64,000 nucleotides of DNA from Spirosoma linguale DSM 74. Its GTDB lineage: Bacteria > Bacteroidota > Bacteroidia > Cytophagales > Spirosomataceae. Of the stretch, positions 32,776-41,739 are shown piece after piece. The DNA is taken from positions 4,621,001 through 4,685,000 of the forward strand of contig CP001769.1 in assembly GCA_000024525.1 (NCBI GenBank). Reading direction: 5' to 3'. The notes beneath the pieces are model-generated. The model was not told the DNA's origin. It saw only the letters and a program-made list of their open reading frames with translations, and made no database searches. The translations under genes were made by a program, and so were the position numbers. The first letter of the stretch is position 1, and each line of letters opens with the position of its first letter.

Positions 32776-33873
32776 CTAATAACTAACCTCCGTATTGGCG
32801 AAATGGTAGTAAGCCGCGCAGGCGCCCTCCGACGATACCATAGGCGCTCCCAATGGACGCTCAGGCGTGCAGGCGCGTCCGAATTGACTGCATTCGTGCG
32901 GCTTTTTGATGCCTTTCAGCACCAGACCGGCAATGCAATCGGGGCATTCGGGCGCTTTGGCGATGGAGACCGAAAATTTACGATCAGCGTCGAAAGCGGC
33001 CAGTTCGGGACGTACTGACCAGCCGCTGCCGGGAATGGTACCAATGCCCCGCCACTCACGGTCGACCGTCTCGAACACCTGTTCGATGATGCGCCGGGCT
33101 TCGGGGTTTCCTTCCGGACGTACCACCCGGGCATACTGATTTTCGAGCCGGTACTCGCCCCGTTCCAGTTGCCGCACCACCATCAGAATTCCCTGCAACA
33201 GATCGACCGGCTCGAATCCGGTTACGACCATCGGCATTTTGTACCGATCGACGAGTGGCCCGTAAGCATCAATGCCCATGATGGCGCAAACGTGACCAGC
33301 GGCCAGAAAACCCTGAATATGGGTATCATCGTCCTGAATCACCGCTTCCATAGCCGGAGGCACCAACACATGCGACGCCAGTATTGAAAAGTTTGTCAGC
33401 CCCAGTTTCTGCGCCTGTACTACCGCCAGTGCATTGGCGGGAGCCGTTGTTTCGAAGCCTACTGCAAAGAACACGACCTCCCGGTCGGGGTTTTCGCGCG
33501 CCAGCCGAACGGCCTCCAGCGGTGAGTACAGAATCCGAACATCGGCCCCGCCCGCTTTCGCGTCGAGCAGGCTCTTTGTGGAACCCGGCACCCGAATCAT
33601 GTCGCCAAATGAGCACAGAATAACGGCTTTCTCCTCGGCCAGATACACGGCTTTATCAATCAGGTTAACGGGCGTCACGCAGACCGGGCAACCCGGTCCG
33701 TGTACCATCGTAACCAACTCAGGCAATAGGTTCAGGATGCCATTTTTGACCAGTCCGTGCGTTTGCCCGCCACACACTTCCATAATCGTCCAGGGACGGG
33801 TGGCGGTTCGGTGCAGTTCCTGAATATACTGCTCTACCAGTTCGGGGTCGCGGTATTCGGTGAGGTGTTTCAT
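32776..33873 (-). CDS. hypD: Hydrogenase maturation protein HypD
   Basis: HypD is the Fe-S protein scaffold on which the Fe(CN)2CO unit is built together with HypC. Conserved features seen: MEVCGGQTHGLVKNGI, HGPGCPVCVTP, FFAVGFETTAP, GFEPVDLLQGILM, and the C-terminal Cys cluster region CPDCIAGLVLKGIKKPHECSQFGRACTPERPLGAPMVSSEGACAAYY. The length (365 aa) matches the family. Its start overlaps hypC by 4 bp (ATGA). Confidence 0.96.
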   Translation of the reverse strand: MKHLTEYRDPELVEQYIQELHRTATRPWTIMEVCGGQTHGLVKNGILNLLPELVTMVHGPGCPVCVTPVNLIDKAVYLAEEKAVILCSFGDMIRVPGSTKSLLDAKAGGADVRILYSPLEAVRLARENPDREVVFFAVGFETTAPANALAVVQAQKLGLTNFSILASHVLVPPAMEAVIQDDDTHIQGFLAAGHVCAIMGIDAYGPLVDRYKMPMVVTGFEPVDLLQGILMVVRQLERGEYRLENQYARVVRPEGNPEARRIIEQVFETVDREWRGIGTIPGSGWSVRPELAAFDADRKFSVSIAKAPECPDCIAGLVLKGIKKPHECSQFGRACTPERPLGAPMVSSEGACAAYYHFANTEVSY

Positions 33874-34145
33874 AGAGCGTGACGATCAATTTGGCTGCTT
33901 TCCGTTAATTCATCCAGTTCGCCGATCTCGCGGAGGTAGGCAAAGGTTTTTTCGGCCTCTTCTTCATCGACAATACTGATGGCGACCCCCACGTGAACCA
34001 GTACGTAGTCGCCCTCTTTCGCCTGAGGAACCATGTCTAGGCTAGCCTCTTTTACAATACCGCCAAAAGCTACGCGGGCCATACGAACGAGGCCATCGTA
34101 CTGATATTCAATGGATTTTATTTTACCGGGAATGGCTAAGCACAT
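33870..34145 (-). CDS. hypC: Hydrogenase maturation chaperone HypC
   Basis: HypC/HupF-type chaperone that carries the Fe ligand unit to the large-subunit precursor. The N-terminal MCLAIPG with Cys2 is diagnostic, followed by ARVAFGGIVKEASLDMVP and GDYVLVHVGVAISIVDEEEA. The length is 91 aa. It overlaps hypD by 4 bp and hypF by 23 bp. Confidence 0.95.
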   Translation of the reverse strand: MCLAIPGKIKSIEYQYDGLVRMARVAFGGIVKEASLDMVPQAKEGDYVLVHVGVAISIVDEEEAEKTFAYLREIGELDELTESSQIDRHAL

Positions 34146-36459
34146 GAGCAGTTTCGGTTTTGACGTGTACAGTGTTTGTTGTAATCAATGTATACTGAGC
34201 GATCTGCCCGAACGAAATGCATTCGTCGTTGGGCGAAAGCTGTTGATGAAAATGGAGTTGATACGCCGGTTCGAGTTCGTACCGCAGCCAGTCGACCAGC
34301 AACGCGTTTTGAAAAACACCCCCGCTAAAGGCCAGTTGCTGAACACCCATTTGCCGGGCCACAGCCGCGACGGCCTGCACCAGTGTGTAATGAAACGTAG
34401 CGGCAATCTGACCGACTGGCAGACCAGCCTGAAGATCGTTCACAACACCCGCTACGATAGCCTGCGTTGGAACCTGAGCCTTTAAAAGGGTTTCGGGCAA
34501 ATAGTGTTGAGACGTCGTGTAGCCATTCACCCGAACGTATCGGGCAGCACAGCTTTCAAGTAGCAGGGCGGCTTCACCCTCATAACTGACTTTATCGGCA
34601 AGACCCAGCAGAGCGGCCACTGCATCGAAGAGCCGCCCAACGCTACTGGTTTTCAGTTTATTCTGGACACCTACCTTTGTATACAGATTCCATTCTTTCT
34701 CGGTGAACTTTGGTCGCAACAGTTCATCAGCACCCGGTATATTAAAGGCTAGTGACAGCGCCGAAAGCCGGGGTTCGCGGGGCATCTTGTCACCTAGCAG
34801 CGCATCGAAATAGGCGAAGTGCCCTACCCGCTCGAAGCCTCCGTGCTGGTACTTTATAAACTCGCCACCCCAGATTTGCCCATCTGTCCCATAGCCGGTT
34901 CCATCCCAGATGACGCCCAATACGGGCTCAGCCTGCTCCATCAACTTGTTTTCAGCCAGCACGGCCGCCAGATGCGCTTCGTGGTGCTGAATGGATACGA
35001 GCGGAATACCCCAGATGTTGGCCAGTTCGTGGGCCAGTTGGGTGGAAAAATAACCTTCGTGTTGGTCGGCTAGAACGGCGTCGGGTTTGGCGTCGAAGAG
35101 CGTCAGGAAATGGTCGAGTGTGGCACGAAAGCTGGTTTGTGTATCATAGCTTTCCAGGTCGCCAAGGTACTGACTAACGTAGGTGTTACCCCGTAATTGC
35201 CAGGCAAATGTACTTTTGAGCGATGCTCCGAGGGCCAAAACATTTGCATTCGAATGCGGAATGTCCGTCATCATGACCGTCGGTGCCAATCCTCGCGAGC
35301 GACGCAGGATAATGGGTTGACGAAAAACAGGCGATAAGCGAACCACCGAATCGTCCTGTGGCACAACAATATCCCGGTTATGAGTTACGATCAGATCTGC
35401 TACGGCGGACAATTGGTCGAGCGCCTGTTCATTGGTATAGCAAATGGGCGACCCACTGCGGTTTCCACTCGTGGCAACCAGTGGTTTACCAAACGCATCG
35501 GCTAGCAACGCCAGCAAGGGTGTATACGGCAACATGACGCCCAACTGGTTTAAGCCGGGGGCAATCTGATCGGCAACCAGCCCTGAGGGTAGTTCAGGTC
35601 GTTTATCGAGTGCCACAATGGGCGATGCCGGACTTGTCAGTAAAGCCCGTTCGTCATCAGCGAGGAAGCAGTCCTGCTGTAGCTGGTCTATGTTGGGATA
35701 TAAGACAGCCAGTGGTTTTGTGGGTCGGTGTTTGCGTTCGCGGAGTTGATGAATCGCATCGGCGTTCGTTGCATCGCATAGCAACAGAAAGCCGCCGATT
35801 CCTTTTACAGCTATCGTCCTTCCACTTGCAAGGACATCAATACTTTGTTGGATAATGTTGGACTGATCACGGGTTATGCACTGTCCTGATGCCAGAAACA
35901 AGCTCAATTCCACTAGACAATTCGGGCAGGAGTTCGTCTGTGCGTAGAACCGTCGGTTGGATGGATCGTGGTACTCCCGTTCGCAGTCGGCGCACATACC
36001 AAACGGGGCCATGGTCGTCGTTGGCCGGTCGTACGGGAGTCGGCGAAGAATGGAGTAACGCGGGCCGCAATGCGTACAGGTTGTGAACGCATACCCAAAC
36101 CGCCGGTTGGCCGGGTCGCTTATCTCGGCCCGGCAGGCATCGCAAAGTGCCAGATCGGGCGTTAGCAGCAGCGATGCCTGACCCACAGCCTGACTTTCCA
36201 CAATGGTAAAATCACCGAAATCAATTGGTTCAACTTCGGCAAGTTTTACCGATTGAATCCGGGCCAGTGCAGGCGCTTCGGCCCGAATACGACGGGTGAG
36301 CACCCTGACCGTTTGCAAATCGGCATTAACATAAATATGTACTCCATCGGCCCCGTTACTCACAGTCCCTTTCAGTTTCATCGACCGCGCCAACTGCCAG
36401 ACGAATGGCCGAAAACCCACGCCCTGCACTTGTCCGGTAAGATGAAGATGGAATGTCAT
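34123..36459 (-). CDS. hypF: Carbamoyltransferase HypF
   Basis: HypF makes the carbamoyl adenylate used for CN ligand synthesis and passes it to HypE. The start at 36459 (MTFHLHLTGQVQGVGFRPFVW) begins directly with the acylphosphatase domain; the longer frame to 36522 would run through a hairpin in the hypB-hypF gap. Next come two zinc-finger pairs (CDACRAE...CTHCGPRYS and CADCEREY...CPNC), a YrdC-like domain (KGIGGFLLLCDATN, TKPLAVLYP) and a Kae1-like domain (QHHEAHLAAVLAE, WDGTGYGTDGQIWGGEF, FSGGVFQNALL). All expected parts are present. Confidence 0.94.
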   Translation of the reverse strand: MTFHLHLTGQVQGVGFRPFVWQLARSMKLKGTVSNGADGVHIYVNADLQTVRVLTRRIRAEAPALARIQSVKLAEVEPIDFGDFTIVESQAVGQASLLLTPDLALCDACRAEISDPANRRFGYAFTTCTHCGPRYSILRRLPYDRPTTTMAPFGMCADCEREYHDPSNRRFYAQTNSCPNCLVELSLFLASGQCITRDQSNIIQQSIDVLASGRTIAVKGIGGFLLLCDATNADAIHQLRERKHRPTKPLAVLYPNIDQLQQDCFLADDERALLTSPASPIVALDKRPELPSGLVADQIAPGLNQLGVMLPYTPLLALLADAFGKPLVATSGNRSGSPICYTNEQALDQLSAVADLIVTHNRDIVVPQDDSVVRLSPVFRQPIILRRSRGLAPTVMMTDIPHSNANVLALGASLKSTFAWQLRGNTYVSQYLGDLESYDTQTSFRATLDHFLTLFDAKPDAVLADQHEGYFSTQLAHELANIWGIPLVSIQHHEAHLAAVLAENKLMEQAEPVLGVIWDGTGYGTDGQIWGGEFIKYQHGGFERVGHFAYFDALLGDKMPREPRLSALSLAFNIPGADELLRPKFTEKEWNLYTKVGVQNKLKTSSVGRLFDAVAALLGLADKVSYEGEAALLLESCAARYVRVNGYTTSQHYLPETLLKAQVPTQAIVAGVVNDLQAGLPVGQIAATFHYTLVQAVAAVARQMGVQQLAFSGGVFQNALLVDWLRYELEPAYQLHFHQQLSPNDECISFGQIAQYTLITTNTVHVKTETAHVLSHSR

Positions 36460-36473
36460 GGGAGTTTTTTGTA

Positions 36474-36559
36474 GAGCCGCAATACCTTGCGGCTCATGAC
36501 CGGATGGTTTTTCTATGGGCACAAATTGCTGACGCCTAGGAGACGCAACTATGCGTCTC
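36474..36559. repeat. Two hairpins between hypB and hypF
   Basis: GAGCCGCAA (36474-36482) pairs with TTGCGGCTC (36487-36495) around 4 nt. GAGACGCA (36540-36547) pairs with TGCGTCTC (36552-36559) around ACTA, the second touching the hypB stop codon. Hairpins of this kind could modulate expression along the operon. Confidence 0.8.
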
Positions 36560-37266
36560 TACGCAACAACGCCTTTCTTCTGCTCAACTTTGGCCAGCAG
36601 CCAGTTGCACCAGGCGTCGAGGCCTTCGCCGGTAGTGCTCGAAATAGTGAGTACCTCAATATCGGGATTCACATCGCGGGCGTCCTGAATCACATTTTCT
36701 ACCTTAAAGGGAACGTAGGGTAGTAAATCGGCTTTCGACACGACCATTAGTTCGCTGGTCAGGAACATGCGCGGGTACTTTTTGGGCTTATCGTCGCCTT
36801 CGGTCGATGCCAGCAGTGTGACGCGGAAGTCTTCACCCAGGTCGAAAGCGGCCGGACAAACGAGGTTGCCTACGTTTTCGATGAACAGCAGGTCAACACC
36901 CGTCAGGTCGATGTGATCGAGCGCCTGATAGATCATCTGCGCTTCGATATGGCACATGCCGCCCGTTACGATTTGCAGGGCGTTGATACCCACGTCGCGC
37001 ATCCGGATAGCGTCGCGTTCGGTTTCGGGATCGCCCACCAGAACGGCCATGTTCAGTCGCCCCCGGAGCCGCTTGCCGGTTTCCTGCATGAGGGTGGTCT
37101 TACCACTTCCCGGCGATGAACACACGTTAATCACCAGTACATCGGGCAGGCGATCCCGAATGGCTTTTGCTACAAAATCATTGACTTTAAGCAAGTTAAG
37201 TGTTGTATTTTCGCACTGTACGGCTCCTACAGAAGCCTGGTTGGATTTCGGTCTGGCAGTTGTCAT
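36559..37266 (-). CDS. hypB: Hydrogenase nickel incorporation GTPase HypB
   Basis: HypB is the GTPase that works with HypA to insert Ni into the large subunit. Visible are the P-loop NVCSSPGSGKTTLM, VLVGDPETERDAIRM, the metal-binding phrase GGMCHIEAQMI, LLFIENVGNLVCPAAFDLGE and VVSKADLLPYV. The N-terminus lacks a His-rich stretch and lacks the CxxCGC nickel motif, so this HypB probably has no Ni storage role. The start at 37266 (MTTARPKSNQ) leaves 13 bp to hypA; the ATG at 37296 would overlap hypA by 17 bp and cannot be excluded. Confidence 0.92.
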   Translation of the reverse strand: MTTARPKSNQASVGAVQCENTTLNLLKVNDFVAKAIRDRLPDVLVINVCSSPGSGKTTLMQETGKRLRGRLNMAVLVGDPETERDAIRMRDVGINALQIVTGGMCHIEAQMIYQALDHIDLTGVDLLFIENVGNLVCPAAFDLGEDFRVTLLASTEGDDKPKKYPRMFLTSELMVVSKADLLPYVPFKVENVIQDARDVNPDIEVLTISSTTGEGLDAWCNWLLAKVEQKKGVVA

Positions 37267-37279
37267 AGTTTTGGTTAGT

Positions 37280-37621
37280 TCAATCATCGAACTCAACTTT
37301 GCTGATCAGCAGTTCTTCGCCCTGTACGACGTTTCGGCTGGGTTTACCGCAGGAGCACACAAACTTATACTGCTGCACTTCGGTCGTCTTGTCGCACACA
37401 TTGCAATGAATCAGAATCGGCAGCACTTCGACGTGCAGCGTCGTTTGCTGATAGCGGGGCTCATCTTCCAGCACGGCGGCAAAGGCATTCTGCATCAAAA
37501 TGGGTTGCACGTTCGAGAGGAGTCCGGCCTTAAGGTAAATTCCCCGTATCCGGCTCATATCCGCCGGAAATTCTTCTTCCAGCGTTCGAAAAATGTTACG
37601 GACCAGAGAAATTTCGTGCAT
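37280..37621 (-). CDS. hypA: Hydrogenase maturation nickel metallochaperone HypA
   Basis: A 113-aa protein beginning MHEISLVRNIF, where the N-terminal Met-His-Glu forms the Ni site. The zinc site is made of CNVC and CSCG near the C-terminus. It delivers nickel together with HypB. It follows the TPR gene by about 96 bp, a gap filled by a perfect inverted repeat. Confidence 0.93.
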   Translation of the reverse strand: MHEISLVRNIFRTLEEEFPADMSRIRGIYLKAGLLSNVQPILMQNAFAAVLEDEPRYQQTTLHVEVLPILIHCNVCDKTTEVQQYKFVCSCGKPSRNVVQGEELLISKVEFDD

Positions 37622-37649
37622 ACTGGTGGTTGGTTCTTGAGTTATTAGG

Positions 37650-37717
37650 TTGTACCTACGGGCTTCAGCCCATAATTCAGACTACTGTTATATACGGGCT
37701 GAAGCCCGTAGGTACAA
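37650..37717. repeat. Perfect 22-bp inverted repeat between the TPR gene and hypA
   Basis: The left arm (37650-37671, containing TACGGGCTTCAGCCC) is the exact reverse complement of the right arm (37696-37717). The loop is 24 nt. The right arm ends directly at the stop codon of the TPR gene. Short tandem copies of CACCAAT follow at the gene's end. Confidence 0.88.
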
Positions 37718-39223
37718 TCACCAATCACCAATCACCAACTCACCCAGTCGCTCCAGATGATTTTCTGCATCGTTGATGAGGGCTTCGTCCGTAACCAGAA
37801 AGCGTACTTCGCTCGCCTTTTTGACCATGTCGTTGTACAGGGCGCGCTGGTTTTCCGGATCATCTTCGCCCACGTACCAGCCCGCTTCCAGGTAGTTCAG
37901 GATCGTTAGTGCCCGTTCGTAAGGGTACGCTTCGGCAGTACGGACGCGCAGGGCATCGCGGTAATAGCCAATGGCTTTGGCATAATTGTCGGACTTCGCG
38001 GCCTGCGGGTATTTTGTCAGGGCGTTGGCGTAGTGATTACAGATGGTAGCGTATTCGTACGGAAACTCCTCCCGGGTAAAATAAGCCAGCGCCTGCTGAA
38101 ACGAGCTTGACGATACAGCAGCCCAGATGCTCTTCTTCTTGACTTCGTCGGGAATCTCGGCAAAGATCACCCCGAGGTGATGCTGAATCTCGGCGAAAAC
38201 GGCCGGGGCATTTTGCTGGGTAAACACCTTGAGTGCCTCCTGGTAGGCTTCCATAGCCGGTCGGTAAAACTGCGGATTACCGCTTTGTGCCCAGGTATAC
38301 AGCAGTATTCCTTTACGGTATAACGCATTGGCCAGCAACTCGGTCATCTCTTCATTCCGGAAGATGGTCACCGCACGACTGATGTAGCCCAGCGCTTCGG
38401 AAAAGCTGTTGGTAAAGTTGGCTACCTGAGCCGCATCGACCAGCAACAGCCCTACCTGAATGGTACGCTGCTGAGTTTCATAGTACTGCAATACCTGCCA
38501 GAGGGCCGTTTTGGTCTGTTCGAGCAGAGAGGCATCGTAGGGAACGACTAGTTGCTGCAACCAGACGGCATACTGAACCGCCAGTAATTCATGGCTTGCA
38601 GCATCGCTAAGTTCGGCGTTAGCAGCCTCTGCCAGCACCTGATTCGCGGCTGTTAGCTGTCCGGTATCGAGCAGCAGCGTGGCGTAGTGTTTTGCGGTGA
38701 AGACCTGATAATCAGAATCGGGAGCATGGTTCAGGGCTGTCTGATACGCTTCCGATACGTCAGTATTATCGACGTCCGTTTCGAGGTTGCCGTAATGCAA
38801 CGCGACCGCCCGGTTATGCCACTGCCGATAGGTTTCAAACGTACCAACCCCGTTGACGGGCCGCGCCGGTGCCTCCACCAATACGCCCGCTTGTAGTCGG
38901 TTCGTCAGGTCGACAGCATCGGCCAGTGATCGATCGTGCCGCCCATACTCATACGCTTTCTCCCAGTTATCTAACTGCATAAACAGCACCGTCAGCAGGT
39001 TTTCGGGCGAGAAGGGTAACGGACGGGGTAAGAGAACCGGCGGCAGCGATTCGCTCCAGTCGAGCGGCAGTTGAATAGCTCCTTCAGCAACGGTTATGGC
39101 GTCAGGATCGGTCGCCGTATCGGCGATTGACGTAACCTGCACCAGTTCACCAAGCCTGAACTCAGATTCAATGGCCTGGTGAACGGAAGGGCAGTCGTCG
39201 GTTCGGATAGTTAGATAAAGCAT
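37718..39223 (-). CDS. TPR-repeat protein in the hydrogenase operon
   Basis: A 501-aa soluble protein made mostly of helix pairs of TPR type, e.g. ALGYISRAVTIFRNEEMTELLANALYRKGILLY, AMEAYQEALKVFTQQ and AIGYYRDALRVRTAEAYPYERALTILNYLEAGWYVG. The N-terminal 80 residues look beta-rich (LYLTIRTDDCPSVHQAIE) and are not recognised. It sits between the small 102-aa gene (9 bp away) and hypA, and so belongs to the hydrogenase unit. A scaffold role in maturation or regulation is plausible. Confidence 0.82.
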   Translation of the reverse strand: MLYLTIRTDDCPSVHQAIESEFRLGELVQVTSIADTATDPDAITVAEGAIQLPLDWSESLPPVLLPRPLPFSPENLLTVLFMQLDNWEKAYEYGRHDRSLADAVDLTNRLQAGVLVEAPARPVNGVGTFETYRQWHNRAVALHYGNLETDVDNTDVSEAYQTALNHAPDSDYQVFTAKHYATLLLDTGQLTAANQVLAEAANAELSDAASHELLAVQYAVWLQQLVVPYDASLLEQTKTALWQVLQYYETQQRTIQVGLLLVDAAQVANFTNSFSEALGYISRAVTIFRNEEMTELLANALYRKGILLYTWAQSGNPQFYRPAMEAYQEALKVFTQQNAPAVFAEIQHHLGVIFAEIPDEVKKKSIWAAVSSSSFQQALAYFTREEFPYEYATICNHYANALTKYPQAAKSDNYAKAIGYYRDALRVRTAEAYPYERALTILNYLEAGWYVGEDDPENQRALYNDMVKKASEVRFLVTDEALINDAENHLERLGELVIGDW

Positions 39224-39232
39224 AAAGCAGGA

Positions 39233-39541
39233 TTAAAGCGTGACGCTTAAAATTCCGGTAGTTTTCAAGTCGTAAGTCAGGTCACGATCTGTATCGTCGA
39301 GGTCGTTGTCGATTAGCAATTCGCGGATATTGAGCGATTTGTCACCCAGCAGGTTACGGTCTTTCAGTAGTAGCCAGCTGGTTTTGTGCATCTTCTCGAA
39401 AAACGCTTTCGACTTCCCCGCCACCAGCAGCGTTTGCCGGTCGGGATAGTACACGACACTCACCTGCGGATCATCGCCGAAAGCTTCTTTAGCTACCGAT
39501 GCCGCGATAAGTAAATAGCTATTTTTCAGATTGATCATCAA
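39233..39541 (-). CDS. Small hydrogenase-linked protein of unknown function
   Basis: A 102-aa soluble protein (MMINLKNSYLLIAASVAKEAFGDDPQ...), with phrase VVYYPDRQTLLVAGKSKAFFEK and an acidic end. It overlaps the maturation protease gene by 4 bp (ATGA) and ends 9 bp before the TPR gene, so it is clearly part of the operon. No Cys or His pattern for metal binding is visible. It could be a hydrogenase assembly factor; no family is recognised. Confidence 0.75.
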   Translation of the reverse strand: MMINLKNSYLLIAASVAKEAFGDDPQVSVVYYPDRQTLLVAGKSKAFFEKMHKTSWLLLKDRNLLGDKSLNIRELLIDNDLDDTDRDLTYDLKTTGILSVTL

Positions 39542-40014
39542 CCATTAACCAACAATGATTCCTCAATTAAGGCAACAACGCGGTCACCGGCGGCTTTTAC
39601 GGCATCGGACAGGCTGACTTCCAGCTTCGTATTATCGACCGCAATCAGATAGACCTGTACATCGTCGGGATAGTCGTTGAGCAGAATCTTCCGGGCGTAC
39701 GACAGTGCCTGGTTCCATTTCAGACTATGGAGAAACACCATCGGATCGTCTTCAATGGCGGCTTCCACCTCGTGAGCGGGCAGTTTGTAAAGTGTACCAG
39801 GTTCTTCGCCCGTATTAACTACCGCATCGACGATCAGAATCCGCCCGTGACCCCGCAGCTGAAACAGTACTTCGAAGGCCGATGTACCCATATCGAACAG
39901 ACCAATATCGGGCTGCTCACCCAGTGATTCCCGGAGCCGGTCGATCACGTAACAACCCACGCCGTCGTCAGAACGAACCGGATTGCCGAAACCCATAATG
40001 GCAGTTTTTTTCAT
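39538..40014 (-). CDS. hupW: Hydrogenase maturation endopeptidase (HupW/HyaD family)
   Basis: A 158-aa protein beginning MKKTAIMGFGNPVRSDDGVGCYVIDRL, the GxGNxxxxDDGVG signature of [NiFe] hydrogenase proteases; FDMGTSAF and ILIVDAV carry the second metal-binding Asp region. It should remove the 15-residue tail from the large subunit after nickel insertion. It follows hupL directly, across a perfect palindrome at 40024-40092. Confidence 0.9.
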   Translation of the reverse strand: MKKTAIMGFGNPVRSDDGVGCYVIDRLRESLGEQPDIGLFDMGTSAFEVLFQLRGHGRILIVDAVVNTGEEPGTLYKLPAHEVEAAIEDDPMVFLHSLKWNQALSYARKILLNDYPDDVQVYLIAVDNTKLEVSLSDAVKAAGDRVVALIEESLLVNG

Positions 40015-40023
40015 GAGAATGAG

Positions 40024-40092
40024 TGAATGAGTGAATGTAGAATGAGTGAATGGTTTCCATACCTATTCACTCATTCTACATTCACTCATTCA
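40024..40092. repeat. Perfect 28-bp inverted repeat at the end of hupL
   Basis: The left arm 40024-40051 (TGAATGAGTGAATGTAGAAT...) is the exact reverse complement of the right arm 40065-40092, with a 13-nt loop. The right arm includes the hupL stop codon (40090-40092). It is a very strong hairpin within the operon, where it could cause partial termination or protect the hupSL messenger. Confidence 0.9.
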
Positions 40093-41685
40093 TAATTTAA
40101 ATTTGGCCAGTTGCTCACCCGATTTGCCGTCGTGGGCGTGGACGGTACAAACCAGACAGGAATCGAATGAACGGGCTACCATACCCACTTCGACGGGGTC
40201 GTGCGGGTCCTCGATTTCGGTGCCTTCGAGAGCCGCTTCGATTGGGCCGGGGTTGCCCCGATCGTCGTTGGGTCCTACGTTCCAGGTTGTAGGAGCCATG
40301 ACCTGGTAGTTTTTAATAACGCCGTTCTCAATTTCAATCCAGTGGGCAAGCGCCCCACGGGCCGCTTCGGTAGCGCCGAACCCTTTGCCGTCGCGCTCCT
40401 CCGGTTTGATATAGAACTCGCTGTTGAGGTCGATCTGCCGGAGCCACTCATCAATTTGGGTGTACAGGCGGGCCGCTTCGTGAACACGGGCTAACGTTCG
40501 CGTAAATACGTTAGCGCCCATTTTGTCCAGCACATCGCCAAACAGCGGATCGTAGACCTGATGCGGCAGCAGATTATCCGGATTGGCGTTCATGATCACG
40601 CGGGCCAGCGGTCCGGCTTCGGCCGCCATATCCATGTAACGGGGTGCTTTTGACCAGCTATATTTCTCATTGAAATTCGAATCGTGCAGCGTGTGCGACT
40701 GCAGGGGCGTTGGCATAGGCTCGTCCCAGGGGTGAGCCGCCGGCACATCCTTATACCAGGCATGGCCCACGTGTTCTTTAATGCTCAGGTGATCGAAAAC
40801 GTGATACTTGCTGCCATCGAAGAAGCCACTTCGGCTAATCAGTGCGGCATTGCGGCCTTCTACGGTTGGTTTCTGGTAATGGTCTTTGTGCAGATACGTT
40901 CCGTACGCAACGAACTTGCCCACACCCTGCCCGAACTTATGCAGGCCAAACTCCAGACTGGCCCGGATAAACAGGCCCAGGTCTGAATTCCGTTGCGAGT
41001 CGTTTTCCTCCACCCAGGCCATTAGGTCGTCCCAGGTTTTGATCTGCATGTATCGCTCGATGGAACAGCCCAGCCATAGTGTTTCGAGCCAGTCTTTCCG
41101 GAACTGGTTCATGATGGCATGGGCGCGGGTGATGTCTTTGAGCGTAGGCGCACACATGACGCCACCGGGCACCATGTAACTCGAATGCGGCCACTGCCCA
41201 CCGAAAAGCGCGTACACCTCTACCGGACGTCCGCTGGCGGTAACGCCCCGCTGAAATGACGTTCCTACATAAGCCGCAAACCGCTTCACAACTTCATCGT
41301 AGAGTGGTTTGTTGGCGAATTTTTTGTTCGCCATGTCCGTAGCGAAAATGGCGTAGAACCAGCGGGGGATACTCTGAATGGTTTCGGTAGCCTGCCCAAT
41401 GGCGCGCAGCAACAGCGCATTGGGCGGCAGGGTCGTTTTCCAGGCCGTATCCAGCGCCGACGAAGCGCAGTAAAGGTGCGACCCTCCGCAGATTCCGCAG
41501 ATACGAGGGGTTACAATCAACCCTGCCTGCGGGTCTTTGCCCTCCATAATTTTCTCGAAGCCCCGGAACATGGCCGCCTGTGTATGCGCCCGCGTCACGA
41601 CACCGTCTTCCATATATACCTTCACATCGAGGTCGCCCTCGACCCGCCCTACCGGCGAAATATTTAGTTCTTTCTGAGTTGCCAT
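40090..41685 (-). CDS. hupL: [NiFe] uptake hydrogenase large subunit, group 2a-like
   Basis: The 531-aa protein holds the Ni-Fe centre. The L1 motif is RICGICGGSH (Cys63, Cys66, His70). The L2 motif is FDSCLVCTVH, ending with His516, the cleavage point that leaves a tail of 15 residues (AHDGKSGEQLAKFKL). D-S-C instead of D-P-C fits group 2 enzymes. The four Cys ligands are present. With the leaderless small subunit upstream this points to a cytoplasmic-side uptake enzyme as in cyanobacterial HupL or mycobacterial Huc. Group 2a members often use H2 at low levels; that property is inferred here. Confidence 0.94.
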   Translation of the reverse strand: MATQKELNISPVGRVEGDLDVKVYMEDGVVTRAHTQAAMFRGFEKIMEGKDPQAGLIVTPRICGICGGSHLYCASSALDTAWKTTLPPNALLLRAIGQATETIQSIPRWFYAIFATDMANKKFANKPLYDEVVKRFAAYVGTSFQRGVTASGRPVEVYALFGGQWPHSSYMVPGGVMCAPTLKDITRAHAIMNQFRKDWLETLWLGCSIERYMQIKTWDDLMAWVEENDSQRNSDLGLFIRASLEFGLHKFGQGVGKFVAYGTYLHKDHYQKPTVEGRNAALISRSGFFDGSKYHVFDHLSIKEHVGHAWYKDVPAAHPWDEPMPTPLQSHTLHDSNFNEKYSWSKAPRYMDMAAEAGPLARVIMNANPDNLLPHQVYDPLFGDVLDKMGANVFTRTLARVHEAARLYTQIDEWLRQIDLNSEFYIKPEERDGKGFGATEAARGALAHWIEIENGVIKNYQVMAPTTWNVGPNDDRGNPGPIEAALEGTEIEDPHDPVEVGMVARSFDSCLVCTVHAHDGKSGEQLAKFKL

Positions 41686-41739
41686 GTCTGATTATTGGTA
41701 ATTAGTGGGTGGTGGGGGTTATTGGTGATTAACCAATAC

